DNA of 46,254 nt from assembly GCF_021502675.1 (NCBI RefSeq), contig NZ_JAKFHA010000051.1, positions 1-46,254 on the forward strand, read 5' to 3'. The notes beneath the pieces are model-generated. The model searched no databases. It saw only the letters and a program-made list of their open reading frames with translations, and was not told where the DNA came from. The stretch is from Yinghuangia soli (GTDB taxonomy: Bacteria > Actinomycetota > Actinomycetes > Streptomycetales > Streptomycetaceae). This document shows positions 8,701 through 16,687 of this stretch, piece by piece. Positions within the stretch are counted from its first letter, which is position 1, and the number at the start of each line of letters is the position of its first letter. The position numbers and the translations under genes are program-made.

Positions 8701-9295
8701 GCTCGTCGGCCGGACCGTGCCGATCTGGAGCACGCACGCGTCGGCGGGCGGGTTCGAGCCGGGCGTGCCGTGGCTGCTGCGCTTCTTCGACCGGATCAGC
8801 TGGTACCCGGTCGAGCCGGACGAGCTGCTGGACATCCGCGCCGAGCTGGCCGCGGGGCGCGGCGGGCTCGCCATCGAGCCGGGCACGTTCACGCTGGCCG
8901 AGCACCACGCGTTCCTGGCCGAGCATGCGGACGGCATCGCGGCGTTCCGGCACCGGCAGGCGCAGGCTTTCGCGGCCGAGCGGGCCGCGTGGGAGGCGGC
9001 GGGCGAGTTCGCCGACCGGCCCGAGCCGGAGCCGGCCGCCGCGCCGCGGCCCGCGGTGCCGCCGGGCGGCCGGGTGGTGGCCGCGCCGCTGGCCGCCACC
9101 GTCTGGGAAGTGACGACGGCACCGGGGAAGTTCGTACGGGCCGGTGATCCGCTGGTCCGGCTGGAGGCGATGAAAATGGAGGTCGTGGTGAGCGCGCCGA
9201 CGGACGGATTCGTCCATCAGGTCCTGGTCGAGCCGGGGCGGCAGGTCGAGCCGGGTGCCCCGCTGGTCGTCCTGGCCATGGAGGCCGCCGCGTGA
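5717..9295 (+). CDS. uca: Urea carboxylase (biotin-dependent)
   Basis: The 1192-residue enzyme converts urea, ATP and bicarbonate to allophanate. The biotin carboxylase part spans about 1-450 (VANRGEIAVRILRTA, the Gly-rich ATP-grasp loop AVAGGGGIGMR, and EVNTRLQVEHPVTE). The carboxyltransferase follows as a KipA/AHS2-like part (from VERAGTLTTVQDLPGR) and a KipI/AHS1-like part (about 780-1010). A biotinyl domain ends the protein with EAMKME, Lys1153 carrying biotin. Domain order and length match bacterial urea carboxylase. Asn989 lies in YGMNSPGGYQL; an Asn/Asp difference in this domain has been reported to separate urea from guanidine carboxylases, though I cannot confirm it is this residue. 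The start overlaps the GntR stop, and the stop overlaps the allophanate hydrolase start (GTGA). Confidence 0.92.
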   Translation: MSFDTLLVANRGEIAVRILRTAAALGLRTVAVYSDTDAGAMHVRMADEAVRLGPGPAAESYLRVDAILEAAARTGAGAVHPGYGFLSERSDFARACEAAGLAFVGATPGQIELFAMKNTARGAAARVGVPLMPGSEVLADVADAVAQADRIGYPVMLKAVAGGGGIGMRACADEAALRAAFDHVSRTAQAGFGNPAVFLERFVANARHIEVQVFGDGAGRVVSLGDRDCSLQRRHQKVIEEAPAPLLPDRVRRRIHEAARELCANVGYRSAGTVEYVYDADRQEASFLEVNTRLQVEHPVTEAVTGVDLVEWMLRLAQGDTAFLDGMPPHGPAIRGHAIEARLYAEDPVRGHQPSSGVVTAVAYGPGVRVDGWLEPGQAVGTFYDPLLAKVVAHADTREDALAVLGEALDATEVAGIETNVGQLRAAVADPVVCAGWTTTATLSSVKDLRPRIEVERAGTLTTVQDLPGRVGGWDVGIPPSGPMDDRSFRDGNRILGNPDGAPGLECTLDGPRLVFTAGATVCVTGAPAPVTVNGFPVGQWKAVRVPPGGILDVGTVPGPGMRTYVLVAGGFAIPSYRGSASTFTAGAFGGHAGRALRVGDVLRSAPPQQVPGPDPAPVPDFTDRWIVGVSEGPQPAPEYLTRADMEQLYATWWTVTSQAARTGVRLSGPRPTWARADGGEAGLHPSNLHDNPYSVGALNLTGDTPVLLGPDGPSLGGFVCPVTVVPGERWKIGQLRPGDTVRFTPVDAPTAQALRSGAAAPALLSRAPERDDGVLARREATDDTPEVVYRRGAADNVLVEYGPMVLDLGLRMRVHALASGLAARGLGGLVDVTPGVRSLHLHTDPDRLPQARLVEVLAEIEAELPATADLSVDSRTIRLPMSWDDPVVGQAIARYRETVRDDAPWNPSNIEFVRRINGLDDVDDVRRTVFDAQYLVLGLGDVYLGAPAATPLDPRHRLLTTKYNPARMWTAEGTVGIGGTYLCVYGMNSPGGYQLVGRTVPIWSTHASAGGFEPGVPWLLRFFDRISWYPVEPDELLDIRAELAAGRGGLAIEPGTFTLAEHHAFLAEHADGIAAFRHRQAQAFAAERAAWEAAGEFADRPEPEPAAAPRPAVPPGGRVVAAPLAATVWEVTTAPGKFVRAGDPLVRLEAMKMEVVVSAPTDGFVHQVLVEPGRQVEPGAPLVVLAMEAAA

Positions 9296-11016
9296 CCGCC
9301 GTCAGGGGCGCCCGGGAGCGGGTGGCGGCCGCGTACGCGCGGATCAAGGAGGCCGACCGGCCCGAGGTGTGGATCCTGCTGCGCACCGAGGCGGACGTGC
9401 TCGCCGACGCGGACCGGATCGACGCGCGGCCCGCGGCGGGCGAGGAACTCCCGCTCGCCGGGCTGCTGCTCGCGGTCAAGGACAACGTCGACGTGGCCGG
9501 GCTGCCGACCACGGCCGCCTGCCCCGGCTTCGCGTACACCCCCGAGCGCAGTGCGACCGCGGTCCAGCGCCTGGTGGACGCGGGTGCCGTGGTGCTGGGC
9601 AAGACCAACCTCGACCAGTTCGCGACCGGCCTGGTCGGCACCCGCAGCCCCTACGGGGCCGTACGCAACGCCCTGCATCCGGAACGCATTTCGGGCGGGT
9701 CGAGCTCGGGTTCGGCGGTCGCGGTCGCGCTGGGCATCGCCGACCTTGCCATCGGTACCGACACCGCCGGGTCGGGCCGCGTCCCGGCCGCCCTGAACGG
9801 CATCGTGGGCATCAAGCCGACCCTGGGCCTGGTGCCGGCCACCGGGGTGGTGCCCGCGGCCCGGCCGTACGACTGCGTCACCGTCTTCGCTCCGAGGCTG
9901 GTCCAGGCCGCGCAGGCCATCCGCATCATGGCCGGCCCGGACCCCGCCGACCCGCTCGGCCGCACCTGGCCCGCGGACGTACGGCTGGCCGCACCGCCCG
10001 CGCCGCGCATCGCCGTCCCGGACCGGGCGGCGCTCGCCCCGCTGACCGACGCGGCCCGCGCCGCGTTCGCTGCGGCCGTGGACCGGCTGGCGGCCGCGGG
10101 GGCGGAGGTGGCGGTGGTCGATGTGGCGCCGCTGCTCGCGGTGGCGAAGCTTCTGTACGACGGTGCGCTGGTCGCCGAGCGGTACGCCGCGGTCGGCGGT
10201 CACCTCGCCGCGCAGCCGGCCGACGCGGACCCCACGGTATCCGCGATCATCCTCGCGGCCGCGTCCCTCCCGGCCCACGAACTGGCCGCCGACCAAAGGC
10301 GTGTGGACGAAGCACGGGCCGCAGCCTCGGAACTGCTGGCAGGCTGCGACGCGCTGCTGCTGCCCACCACGGTCGGGCACCCCACGCTCGCCGAGGTGGC
10401 CGCCGACCCGGTCGGGGTCAACAGCCGCATGGGCACGTACACCAACTTCCTCAACCTGCTGGACATGGCCGCGGTCGCGGTCCCGGCGGGGACGGCCGAC
10501 GGGACGGAGTTCGGGGTCAGCGTGGTCACGCGGGCCTTCGACGACCAGGTCGGCGTGGACCTCGCCGCGCTGCTCGTGGGCGAGGCGGTCGCGGATCCGC
10601 TGCCGGCCGTCGGCCTGGACCTGGTCGTCTTCGGCGCGCACCGGACCGGGCAGCCGCTCAACCGGCAACTCGTCGACGCCGGCGCCCGGTTGCGCGGCAC
10701 GGTCCATACCGCGCCCGACTACCGCATGCTCGATCTGCGCACGACGCCGCCGAAGCCGGGCATCGTGGCCGCGGGGCCCGGCCTGGGCGGGCGCATCGAG
10801 GGCGAGCGCTGGACCCTCTCCCCCGCGGCGCTCGGCGCCTTCCTGGCCGCGCTGCCCGCACCGATGACGCTCGGGAGGATCACACTGGACAGCGGGGAGG
10901 AAGTCACCGCCTTCCACTGCGACGTGCCGCCGGATGCGGACGTCATCGACGTGACGGAGCAAGGGAGTTGGCTCGCGTATCTGGCGACCCGCGGTGACGT
11001 GGGGTCCCCGGCCTGA
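9292..11016 (+). CDS. atzF: Allophanate hydrolase
   Basis: The 574-residue enzyme hydrolyses allophanate to two ammonia and two CO2, completing urea breakdown begun by the upstream carboxylase. The N-terminal amidase-signature domain shows the full triad: Lys63 (LLAVKDNVD), cis-Ser137 in SGGSSSGS, and nucleophile Ser161 in GTDTAGSGR, with the 24-residue Ser-Ser spacing of the family. From about residue 455 a separate C-terminal domain begins (LDLVVFGAHRTGQPLNRQL), the gamma-glutamylcyclotransferase-like fold typical of AtzF/DUR1. Translation is coupled to the carboxylase through a GTGA overlap. No urea transporter or urea-carboxylase-associated protein genes follow. Confidence 0.92.
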   Translation: MTAVRGARERVAAAYARIKEADRPEVWILLRTEADVLADADRIDARPAAGEELPLAGLLLAVKDNVDVAGLPTTAACPGFAYTPERSATAVQRLVDAGAVVLGKTNLDQFATGLVGTRSPYGAVRNALHPERISGGSSSGSAVAVALGIADLAIGTDTAGSGRVPAALNGIVGIKPTLGLVPATGVVPAARPYDCVTVFAPRLVQAAQAIRIMAGPDPADPLGRTWPADVRLAAPPAPRIAVPDRAALAPLTDAARAAFAAAVDRLAAAGAEVAVVDVAPLLAVAKLLYDGALVAERYAAVGGHLAAQPADADPTVSAIILAAASLPAHELAADQRRVDEARAAASELLAGCDALLLPTTVGHPTLAEVAADPVGVNSRMGTYTNFLNLLDMAAVAVPAGTADGTEFGVSVVTRAFDDQVGVDLAALLVGEAVADPLPAVGLDLVVFGAHRTGQPLNRQLVDAGARLRGTVHTAPDYRMLDLRTTPPKPGIVAAGPGLGGRIEGERWTLSPAALGAFLAALPAPMTLGRITLDSGEEVTAFHCDVPPDADVIDVTEQGSWLAYLATRGDVGSPA

Positions 11017-11128
11017 TCCGGCCGTCCCGGCTTGATCTCGAATCCCCCAAACGCCCTGCTGCCGCTCCCCGGGTTCGCTATGTTCCGGACGGGGTTTGCG
11101 GGGTCCAGGAACCAGGGGTGGGGCACTT

Positions 11129-12823
11129 ATGCGCGTTCTTGCGTCACGTTACGAATTGCAGGCGTCGGTCGGCCGGGGCGGGATGGGCGAGGTCTGGAAG
11201 GCGGTCGACCGCGAGCTCGGGCGTACCGTCGCGGTCAAGGTCCTGCCGGCCGAGCTGACCCGGCACGACGAGTTCCGGACCCGGTTCCGGCGCGAGGCGC
11301 GTACGGTCGCGGCGCTGTCGCACCAAGGTGTCGCGACGCTGTACGACGTCGGCGAGGACACCGGCGGGGACGAGCCGACGCCGTTCCTGGTCATGGAGTT
11401 CGTCGAGGGACGCACCCTCGCCGACGTGCTCCGCGACGGCGCGCTGCCGGTCGCGCGCACGCTGGCGATAGGCCGCGACATCGCCGACACCCTGGTGCAC
11501 AGCCACGGGCACGGGCTCGTGCACCGCGACATCAAGCCGTCCAACATCATGCTGACCGCGTCGGGGGGCGTGAAGGTCCTCGACTTCGGGATCGCCAAGG
11601 CGCTCGCGGAGACGACGACGCGGCTGACCGCGACCGGCATGACGGTCGGAACACCTGCGTACCTCTCCCCCGAGCAGATCGACGGGCGCGCGGTCGACGG
11701 CCGTTCGGACCTGTACTCGCTGGGCTGCCTGCTGTACGAACTCCTCGCGGGACACCCGCCGTTCTCGGGTGATTCGCCGTTCGTGGTGATGAACCAGCAC
11801 CTGACGAAGGTGCCCGCGCCGCCGTCCGCCCTGCGCCCGCAGATCCCGGCGGAGGTCGATGCGCTGGTCCTGCGGCTGCTGGCGAAGACCCCGGAGGAGC
11901 GGCACTCGGGCGCCACGGAGCTGCGCGTGGCGCTGGAGGCGCTCCAGGCCGCGCTGCAGGAGGGGCAGGCCCCCACGGAACCCCGCAGCCCGGCGCGGCC
12001 TGCACACCTGCCGTCCATTCCGGCTCCGGCGAGTGCCCCGCAGGACCAGCCCGTGGCATCGGTGCCCTCGGCGCCCCCGGCCCCGTCGGTGGCGTCGCTG
12101 CCGACCAGCGTCGGACGCAGCACCGGCCCGGTGGCCCCGGCCGACGACGCGGGCATCCCGGCGCCGCCGCCGAGCGGAACCGCGGCGGCGCACGCGGCGA
12201 CGCGGATCGTGCCGCCTTCCTTCCAGGTCACGACCGCGGCGCCGGGTCCGTGGGCGGTGAAGTTCAAGGTGACGCGCGACGGGCTGACCGCGCTGGCCGG
12301 GATCCTGATGATCCCGATCGCCTACTTCAGTGCCGACCCGGACAACACCCTGGAGCTGAACCACCTTGCCGTCGCGGTGGTTCCGGTCGCCCTGCTGGCC
12401 CTGCTGTGGTCGGCGCGCGTCGCGGCGGTGATCGCGTGGTTTCCGCCCGCCGCGCTGCTCTCCACGATGTCCGCGTTCACCTCGAACATCGAGCGCGACT
12501 CCGGTTTCGCCTTCCCGGCATTCCAGTCCCAGATCGGCTGGCGGCTCGGCAGCCTGGGCGGCGACGTCGCCGCCGGGTTCATCCCGGTGGCGCTCATCAC
12601 CGCGATCGCCCTCGGGTCGTTCCTGACCGACCGCGAGGCGCCCGCCTGGTATATCGCGGTCTTCTGGAACTTCGGCATGCTGCTGCTGGCCGGCAGCGAG
12701 TTCCTGTCGCTGGAGGAGGCCATGACCATGGGCGGCGTCGTCCTGGTGATCCTGATCGCGGTGACGGTGACGCAGGAGGTCCGCAATCGGGCGGCCGCGG
12801 CCGCCGCGCCGCCTGCGCTGTAG
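11129..12823 (+). CDS. Membrane-anchored Ser/Thr protein kinase (PknB-like)
   Basis: The 564-residue product is called from ATG 11129 (MRVLASRYEL...). Residues about 8-265 are a complete Hanks-type kinase: glycine loop GRGGMGEVWKA, ATP lysine Lys37 (VAVKVL), catalytic Asp134 in HRDIKPSN, and metal-binding Asp152 in DFGIAK, with the activation segment GTPAYLSPEQ. A Pro/Ala/Ser-rich linker (about 275-370) follows. The remainder is hydrophobic, with roughly five or six membrane segments, instead of the single helix plus PASTA repeats of PknB. The signal sensed is unknown and no recognisable extracellular domain is present. It is transcribed alone, after the urea operon. Confidence 0.88.
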   Translation: MRVLASRYELQASVGRGGMGEVWKAVDRELGRTVAVKVLPAELTRHDEFRTRFRREARTVAALSHQGVATLYDVGEDTGGDEPTPFLVMEFVEGRTLADVLRDGALPVARTLAIGRDIADTLVHSHGHGLVHRDIKPSNIMLTASGGVKVLDFGIAKALAETTTRLTATGMTVGTPAYLSPEQIDGRAVDGRSDLYSLGCLLYELLAGHPPFSGDSPFVVMNQHLTKVPAPPSALRPQIPAEVDALVLRLLAKTPEERHSGATELRVALEALQAALQEGQAPTEPRSPARPAHLPSIPAPASAPQDQPVASVPSAPPAPSVASLPTSVGRSTGPVAPADDAGIPAPPPSGTAAAHAATRIVPPSFQVTTAAPGPWAVKFKVTRDGLTALAGILMIPIAYFSADPDNTLELNHLAVAVVPVALLALLWSARVAAVIAWFPPAALLSTMSAFTSNIERDSGFAFPAFQSQIGWRLGSLGGDVAAGFIPVALITAIALGSFLTDREAPAWYIAVFWNFGMLLLAGSEFLSLEEAMTMGGVVLVILIAVTVTQEVRNRAAAAAAPPAL

Positions 12824-12842
12824 GGCAACGAGGCCGTGCGGC

Positions 12843-12885
12843 CCTGAGACCCGGCGCAGGCGCCGCAGCGGCGCCGGGCCTCAGG
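12843..12885. terminator. Bidirectional hairpin terminator
   Basis: A 15-bp stem with one mismatch (12843-12857 with 12871-12885) and a 13-nt loop lies between the convergent kinase gene and the small hypothetical gene, whose stop codon it overlaps. Confidence 0.6.
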
Positions 12886-13147
12886 CGAGCCTCGGGTCCC
12901 AGGGGCCGGTCGACCGGGAGCGGACGGGCAGCGTCGAGGGGACCGGCGCGTCCGTCTCCTCGTCGTAGTTCTCCGCCTTGCCGCCCCACTTGATCCAGGT
13001 GTCGGTCATCGGGCCCGGGGTGCGTTCCAGGGTGGAGATCCACTCCAGTGTGCCCGGGTCGGTCACGGTGACCTCGCCGCGTGCCTCGGGGGTGCGCGCG
13101 CCGCCGAGGTCGAAGGCGGCGGGCCCGTATTCGCGCCAGTGCAGCAC
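12881..13147 (-). CDS. Small hypothetical protein
   Basis: An 88-residue acidic protein from GTG 13147. It begins VLHWREYGPAAFDLGG and ends with a Trp/Pro-rich tail (STGPWDPRLA). The composition looks genuinely coding and the gene ends inside a good terminator. The frame stays open for about 20 more codons upstream to a TAA, with a GGGAGG but no ordinary start codon, so the annotated start could be late or the gene could be the 3' remnant of a longer one. I recognise no family. Confidence 0.4.
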   Translation of the reverse strand: MLHWREYGPAAFDLGGARTPEARGEVTVTDPGTLEWISTLERTPGPMTDTWIKWGGKAENYDEETDAPVPSTLPVRSRSTGPWDPRLA

Positions 13148-13212
13148 CCGGAAGCCCTTGGCGATCTTCCTCCCTGGTTCGCCGATGGACCGGAGGGGCG
13201 CCGCGATTTACT

Positions 13213-13229
13213 CTGTACAGTCTGCACTG
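13213..13229. promoter_or_regulatory. Dyad in AT-richer upstream region
   Basis: CTGTACAG (13213-13220) is a perfect palindrome overlapping a second dyad, CAGT/ACTG (13218-13221 with 13226-13229). They lie in a locally AT-richer stretch upstream of the small minus-strand gene, where its promoter should be. The rest of the 281-bp gap (13148-13428) shows no gene I can support. Confidence 0.3.
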
Positions 13230-13428
13230 GAAATACAAGACGCGCGGACGACTCGCGCTTGCATGACACCCCCCAACCGGTCGCGTCAAGTCCGGATCAG
13301 GTACGCGGTGCGTCGCCAACCGGCTTTTACTGCAAGGGTGTTCGCCGCGAAGCTGGGGATCCGGCCGTACCCGGGCCGCGCTCACACGGCATCACCCCCA
13401 TCCGCACCTTGACCCGAGGTGATTTCGC

Positions 13429-13665
13429 ATGGCGAGAAAACTCGCGCGCTCCACTGCCCTGTCCGGCATTCTGGCGACCGCCGCGCTTGCCACCGTCCTG
13501 GCCGGACCCACCGCGACCGCGGCGCCCACCGGCTGGAAGGCGCACAGCGCGTACACCGCGGAGTGGCGCTGCATCAACGCCGGCCAGGAGCTGGTCCGCG
13601 AAGGCGCCTACCGCGACTGGGACTGCAGGCCCGACCGCTACTGGTGGCTCTTCGTCCTCAGCTGA
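13429..13665 (+). CDS. Small secreted protein
   Basis: A 78-residue protein starting at ATG 13429 after a GAGGTGA. It has a classical Sec signal: basic MARKLARS, a hydrophobic core, and an Ala-rich cleavage region (ATAAPTGW) near residue 32. The mature peptide of about 45 residues is rich in Trp and Tyr and has two cysteines (WRCINAG and WDCRPDR), so one disulphide is likely. No family is recognised; peptides of this size and type in actinomycetes are often surface or inhibitor proteins, but nothing here shows which. Confidence 0.65.
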   Translation: MARKLARSTALSGILATAALATVLAGPTATAAPTGWKAHSAYTAEWRCINAGQELVREGAYRDWDCRPDRYWWLFVLS

Positions 13666-13699
13666 ACCGACCGCGCCGCGGCTTCCGGGCGGCTCCCCC

Positions 13700-13725
13700 G
13701 GCCCCGCGCCTTCCGGCGCGGGGCC
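13700..13725 (+). terminator. Hairpin terminator after the small secreted protein
   Basis: An 11-bp perfect stem (13700-13710 with 13715-13725) closes on a TTCC tetraloop, 35 bp after the stop codon. Confidence 0.7.
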
Positions 13726-13820
13726 GTCCGCATGCCGCCGTACGGCGTCGCGCCCTTGCCGCCCCGCCGGACATCGCCGCAGGTCAAGTCCGGAAGACGC
13801 ACGCTGTATCGTTGCTCCTC

Positions 13821-14369
13821 GTGACTCGCGTCGGACGCCCGGCCGGCCCCGCCACGGACACCACGGCGGTGGTCCTGACAGCCGCCCTGGACCTCCTCCT
13901 CACCGAGGGCGGCACCGCACTCACCCCGCAGCGCCTGCACCAGGCGACCGGCGTCTCCAGGTCGACCATCTACCGGCACTGGCCCACGCCGACCGACGTG
14001 CTGGCCGCCCTCATCGACGTCGCCCCGGAACCGCCGCGTCCGCTGAGCGGCGACCCCGTGCGGGACGTCCACGCCGAGGTCGACGCCCTGTGCAACCGGC
14101 TCCGCGACAAGCCGGTCGCCGGGTTCCTGCAGGCCCTGATCGCGATGGCCGCCGCCGACCCGGTGGCAGCCGCCCTGCGGCGGCGCTACGTGGACGACCT
14201 GATCACTCCGTTCCGCATCGCCATCCGCAGCGCCGGCCTCCCGCCTGCAGCCACCGAGGACGCGGTCGCCGCCATCGTGCACCCCCTGCTGGTCGGCGTC
14301 CTCCTCCTGGACGACACCCCCGCCCGCACCCGCGCCCACCGCGCCGTGGACCTCCACTTGGCCGGATAG
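13821..14369 (+). CDS. TetR-family regulator
   Basis: The 182-residue product is called from GTG 13821; no clear Shine-Dalgarno precedes it, and a TATCGT at about -14 suggests a leaderless message. The N-terminus holds a TetR helix-turn-helix (LTPQRLHQATGVSRSTIYRHWPTPTDVLAALI). The C-terminal helices (VAGFLQALIAMAAADPVAAALRRRY) should bind an unknown effector. The neighbours are a terminator upstream and a convergent hypothetical gene downstream, so the target is probably its own promoter or a distant gene. Confidence 0.8.
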   Translation: MTRVGRPAGPATDTTAVVLTAALDLLLTEGGTALTPQRLHQATGVSRSTIYRHWPTPTDVLAALIDVAPEPPRPLSGDPVRDVHAEVDALCNRLRDKPVAGFLQALIAMAAADPVAAALRRRYVDDLITPFRIAIRSAGLPPAATEDAVAAIVHPLLVGVLLLDDTPARTRAHRAVDLHLAG

Positions 14370-14423
14370 GCCGACCCCCATCGGCCACACACCGCACGTC
14401 GTCTCCCACCCCGCCCCCGCCCA

Positions 14424-15104
14424 TCACGTGCGTCTGCTCGGCCGGCTACGCCCTCGCTCCTCCTGCCTCGCGTCGCCGTGCCCTGCCTCGGCATCGGCAT
14501 CGGCATCGGCATCGGCGCGGCGGACCAGGCGGAAGCCCGTCGCGGTGGGGCGGTCCGAGTTGGGGGCGTCCGCAGGGCGTGCGTCAGGGCGCTTCGCCCG
14601 TGTCGGCCTGGCCTGCCGGGCGGCGGTGGCCAGTGCGGCCAAGTGGGCCGATGAGCGTGAGAGTTGGCGGCGGCGCCAGTCGCTGATGCCGGCGACTTTC
14701 GCGGCCACCGGCCAGCTGGCGCCGCGGCCCAGGGCGGTGATCGCGACGCGGACCTTGGCCGGGGTGACCGGGGAGCCGGGGCCGAGGCGGTGTGCGGCGG
14801 CAAAAGCCGCTGCCGCCTGCAGTGCGGCGGCGAAGGCGGGGTCGGTGTCCTGCCAGTTGCGGACGACGTGCGCGGGGACGCGGCTCCACATCGCCGCCGC
14901 TTCCAAGCCGAGGCCGTGGGCCGTGGCCTGGAGGACTTCGGCCATCCGGGCGACGGTCTCGTCGTGTTCGCGGGGCAGTCCGCCAAGCGCCGCCCACAGG
15001 GTGCGCTCCACGTCGTCTTGGGCGGCCAGCCAGGCCACGACTTGTTCGGCTCGGACGGTTATCGTGCGGTCGTCGTCCCGGTGGGGCTTCTTCGGTTCGT
15101 ACAT
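14424..15104 (-). CDS. Hypothetical protein with two HTH-like segments
   Basis: A 226-residue protein from ATG 15104 (MYEPKKPHRDDDRTITV). Two helical segments look like helix-turn-helix units: AAAMWSRVPAHVVRNWQD (about 70-88) and SWPVAAKVAGISDWRRRQL (about 130-150), so it may bind DNA. The C-terminus is low complexity: a basic Pro/Ala stretch, then an Asp-Ala repeat encoded by a hexanucleotide tandem repeat, then a basic tail. It lies 84 bp downstream of the salicylate synthase gene on the same strand but has no evident link to siderophore chemistry. Confidence 0.6.
   Translation of the reverse strand: MYEPKKPHRDDDRTITVRAEQVVAWLAAQDDVERTLWAALGGLPREHDETVARMAEVLQATAHGLGLEAAAMWSRVPAHVVRNWQDTDPAFAAALQAAAAFAAAHRLGPGSPVTPAKVRVAITALGRGASWPVAAKVAGISDWRRRQLSRSSAHLAALATAARQARPTRAKRPDARPADAPNSDRPTATGFRLVRRADADADADAEAGHGDARQEERGRSRPSRRT
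14485..14514. repeat. Hexanucleotide tandem repeat
   Basis: Four perfect GCATCG units follow one degenerate copy (GCCTCG). On the minus strand they encode alternating Asp-Ala near the C-terminus of the hypothetical protein. Such a tract is prone to change length without breaking the frame. Confidence 0.7.
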
Positions 15105-15188
15105 GGCTGCGGTCCCTCGGAGTTCGCGCGGGGCGTCCGGGCGGCCCGGCGCCGGGGCGGGAGCCGCGCCGGCGCCGGGGCGCGTGGG

Positions 15189-16598
15189 TCAGTTGCCCGC
15201 CAGGGCGGGGGCTGCGGGCGACGGTACGGACGGACGCGCGTCGGGAAGGGCGGCGGGGACGAGGAAGCGCGAGACGCTGCGCAGCTTCTCGCGGGTCTCC
15301 TCCAGTTCGCGCTCCGGGGTGGAGTCCGCGACGATGCCCGCCCCGGCGCGCAGCCAGGTGCGGCCGCCGCGGCGGAAGACGCTGCGCAGGACGAGGGCGG
15401 CGTCCAGGGAGCCGTCGCTGTCCAGGGTGAGCACAGATCCGCTGTACAGGCCGCGGGGTTCGGATTCGGCGCGGTGGATGAGGTCGCAGGACGCGGCCTT
15501 GGGGATGCCGGAGGCGGTCACCGCGGGGAAGAGGGCCGCGACGGCGTCCCAGGTGCTGCGGGCGGCGGCGAGGCGGCCGGAGAGTTCGGAGGCGAGGTGC
15601 TGGACGCTGCCGCGCTCCTTGACGGCCATGAAGTCGTCGACGCGGACGCTGCCCGGTTCGCAGACGCCGACCAGTTCCTCTTGGGCCAGGCGTACCGAAA
15701 TGACGTGCTCGTATACCTCTTTGGTGTCCCGGTACAGCTCGTCGCGGCGGGCCCGGTCGGCGGCCGGGTCGCCGTCGAGTGCGCGGGTGCCGGCCAGCGG
15801 CTGGGTGGTCACCGTGCCGTCGGGGGCGACCGTGGTGACGATCTCCGGGCAGAAGCCGGCCGCTTGCCAGCCGCCGAGGTCGAGGAGGAAGGAGCGGGCG
15901 GGGGCGTTGCCGCGGCGGCCTGCGACGTAGGTGGCGGCGAAGTCGATGGGCTCGGGCACGGGGACGGGTCGGGACAGGATGACCTTGTCCAGGTGCCCGG
16001 CGCGGATCTCGGCGACCGCGGACGCGACCGCGGCGCGGTACTCGTCGGCGCCGTGGTCCTGGACGTCGGCGGCGGCGCGCGCGGTGGGCTGCGGCCGGGC
16101 GGCGGTCGCGGCGGCGGCGTCGGCGAGCCGCAGTTCGAGGACGTCGAGGTCGTCGGGATCGAGGGCGCGCAGCAGCGCCTCGCCGCCCGTGAAGCGGATC
16201 TCGCGCCGCGGAACCACCAGGTGGGCCAAGGGGGTTCCGGCCGGGAGCGGCTGGGAGCCGTGCAGGGCCAGGCCGAGTTCGAAGGCGAGCCATCCGTACG
16301 CGCGCCAGTCCGCGACCGCCACCGCGGCGAGGGCCTGCTGGAGGGCGTCCAGCGGTGCGGAGCCGTCGGGGTACTCCGCGGCGTGCCCGCCGATCGTCAG
16401 CGTGGTGCCGCCGATGCGCGCGGACGCGGTGGCGTAGGGGGTTTCGCCCCAGCCGACTTCGTCGCGGTTCTCGTAGACCATGCTCTCCCCGGCCGAGGAC
16501 CCGAACAGGGCGGCGGCCACGGCCAGTGCGTCGGCGGTGCAGGGGACGCGCCGCTGGTGGAAAACGGATATCGGTGACACAGGGGGCATGGAGGACAC
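15189..16598 (-). CDS. Salicylate synthase (MbtI/Irp9 type)
   Basis: The 469-residue enzyme of the chorismate-binding family turns chorismate into salicylate through isochorismate. The core is clear: GHLDKVILSRPV with Lys205, CPEIV with Glu252, then PLAGTRALDGD, and VKERGSVQHLASELSGRL. Lys205 and Glu252 fall at the same numbers as the catalytic base and acid of mycobacterial MbtI. The RGSVQHL motif favours a salicylate synthase over EntC-type isochorismate synthases, and no separate isochorismate pyruvate lyase is present. GTG 16598 and ATG 16589 are both possible starts. The gene runs divergently from the methyltransferase-reductase fusion, with an iron box between them, so iron should repress it. 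Confidence 0.88.
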   Translation of the reverse strand: MSSMPPVSPISVFHQRRVPCTADALAVAAALFGSSAGESMVYENRDEVGWGETPYATASARIGGTTLTIGGHAAEYPDGSAPLDALQQALAAVAVADWRAYGWLAFELGLALHGSQPLPAGTPLAHLVVPRREIRFTGGEALLRALDPDDLDVLELRLADAAAATAARPQPTARAAADVQDHGADEYRAAVASAVAEIRAGHLDKVILSRPVPVPEPIDFAATYVAGRRGNAPARSFLLDLGGWQAAGFCPEIVTTVAPDGTVTTQPLAGTRALDGDPAADRARRDELYRDTKEVYEHVISVRLAQEELVGVCEPGSVRVDDFMAVKERGSVQHLASELSGRLAAARSTWDAVAALFPAVTASGIPKAASCDLIHRAESEPRGLYSGSVLTLDSDGSLDAALVLRSVFRRGGRTWLRAGAGIVADSTPERELEETREKLRSVSRFLVPAALPDARPSVPSPAAPALAGN

Positions 16599-16639
16599 AA
16601 GCCTTCTCGCTTTCGGGGCAGGGTCAAGCGATCCATAAG

Positions 16640-16658
16640 TTAGGTTAGCCTAACCTTA
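16640..16658. promoter_or_regulatory. Iron box (DmdR/IdeR operator)
   Basis: TTAGGTTAGCCTAACCTTA matches the 19-bp inverted-repeat operator of the actinomycete iron regulators DmdR1/IdeR. It lies between the divergent salicylate synthase gene and the methyltransferase-SIP gene and can control both. Its reverse complement is identical to the box at 32793. Confidence 0.9.
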
Positions 16659-16687
16659 CTTGCTCTCCACGGAAGGTGACGATCCCG

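Noticed and set aside
5231-9217. Minus-strand open frame of 1328 codons opposite the urea carboxylase
   Set aside because: Its product is His/Arg/Pro/Asp-rich with no family motif; it is the antisense shadow of a clearly coding gene in GC-rich DNA.
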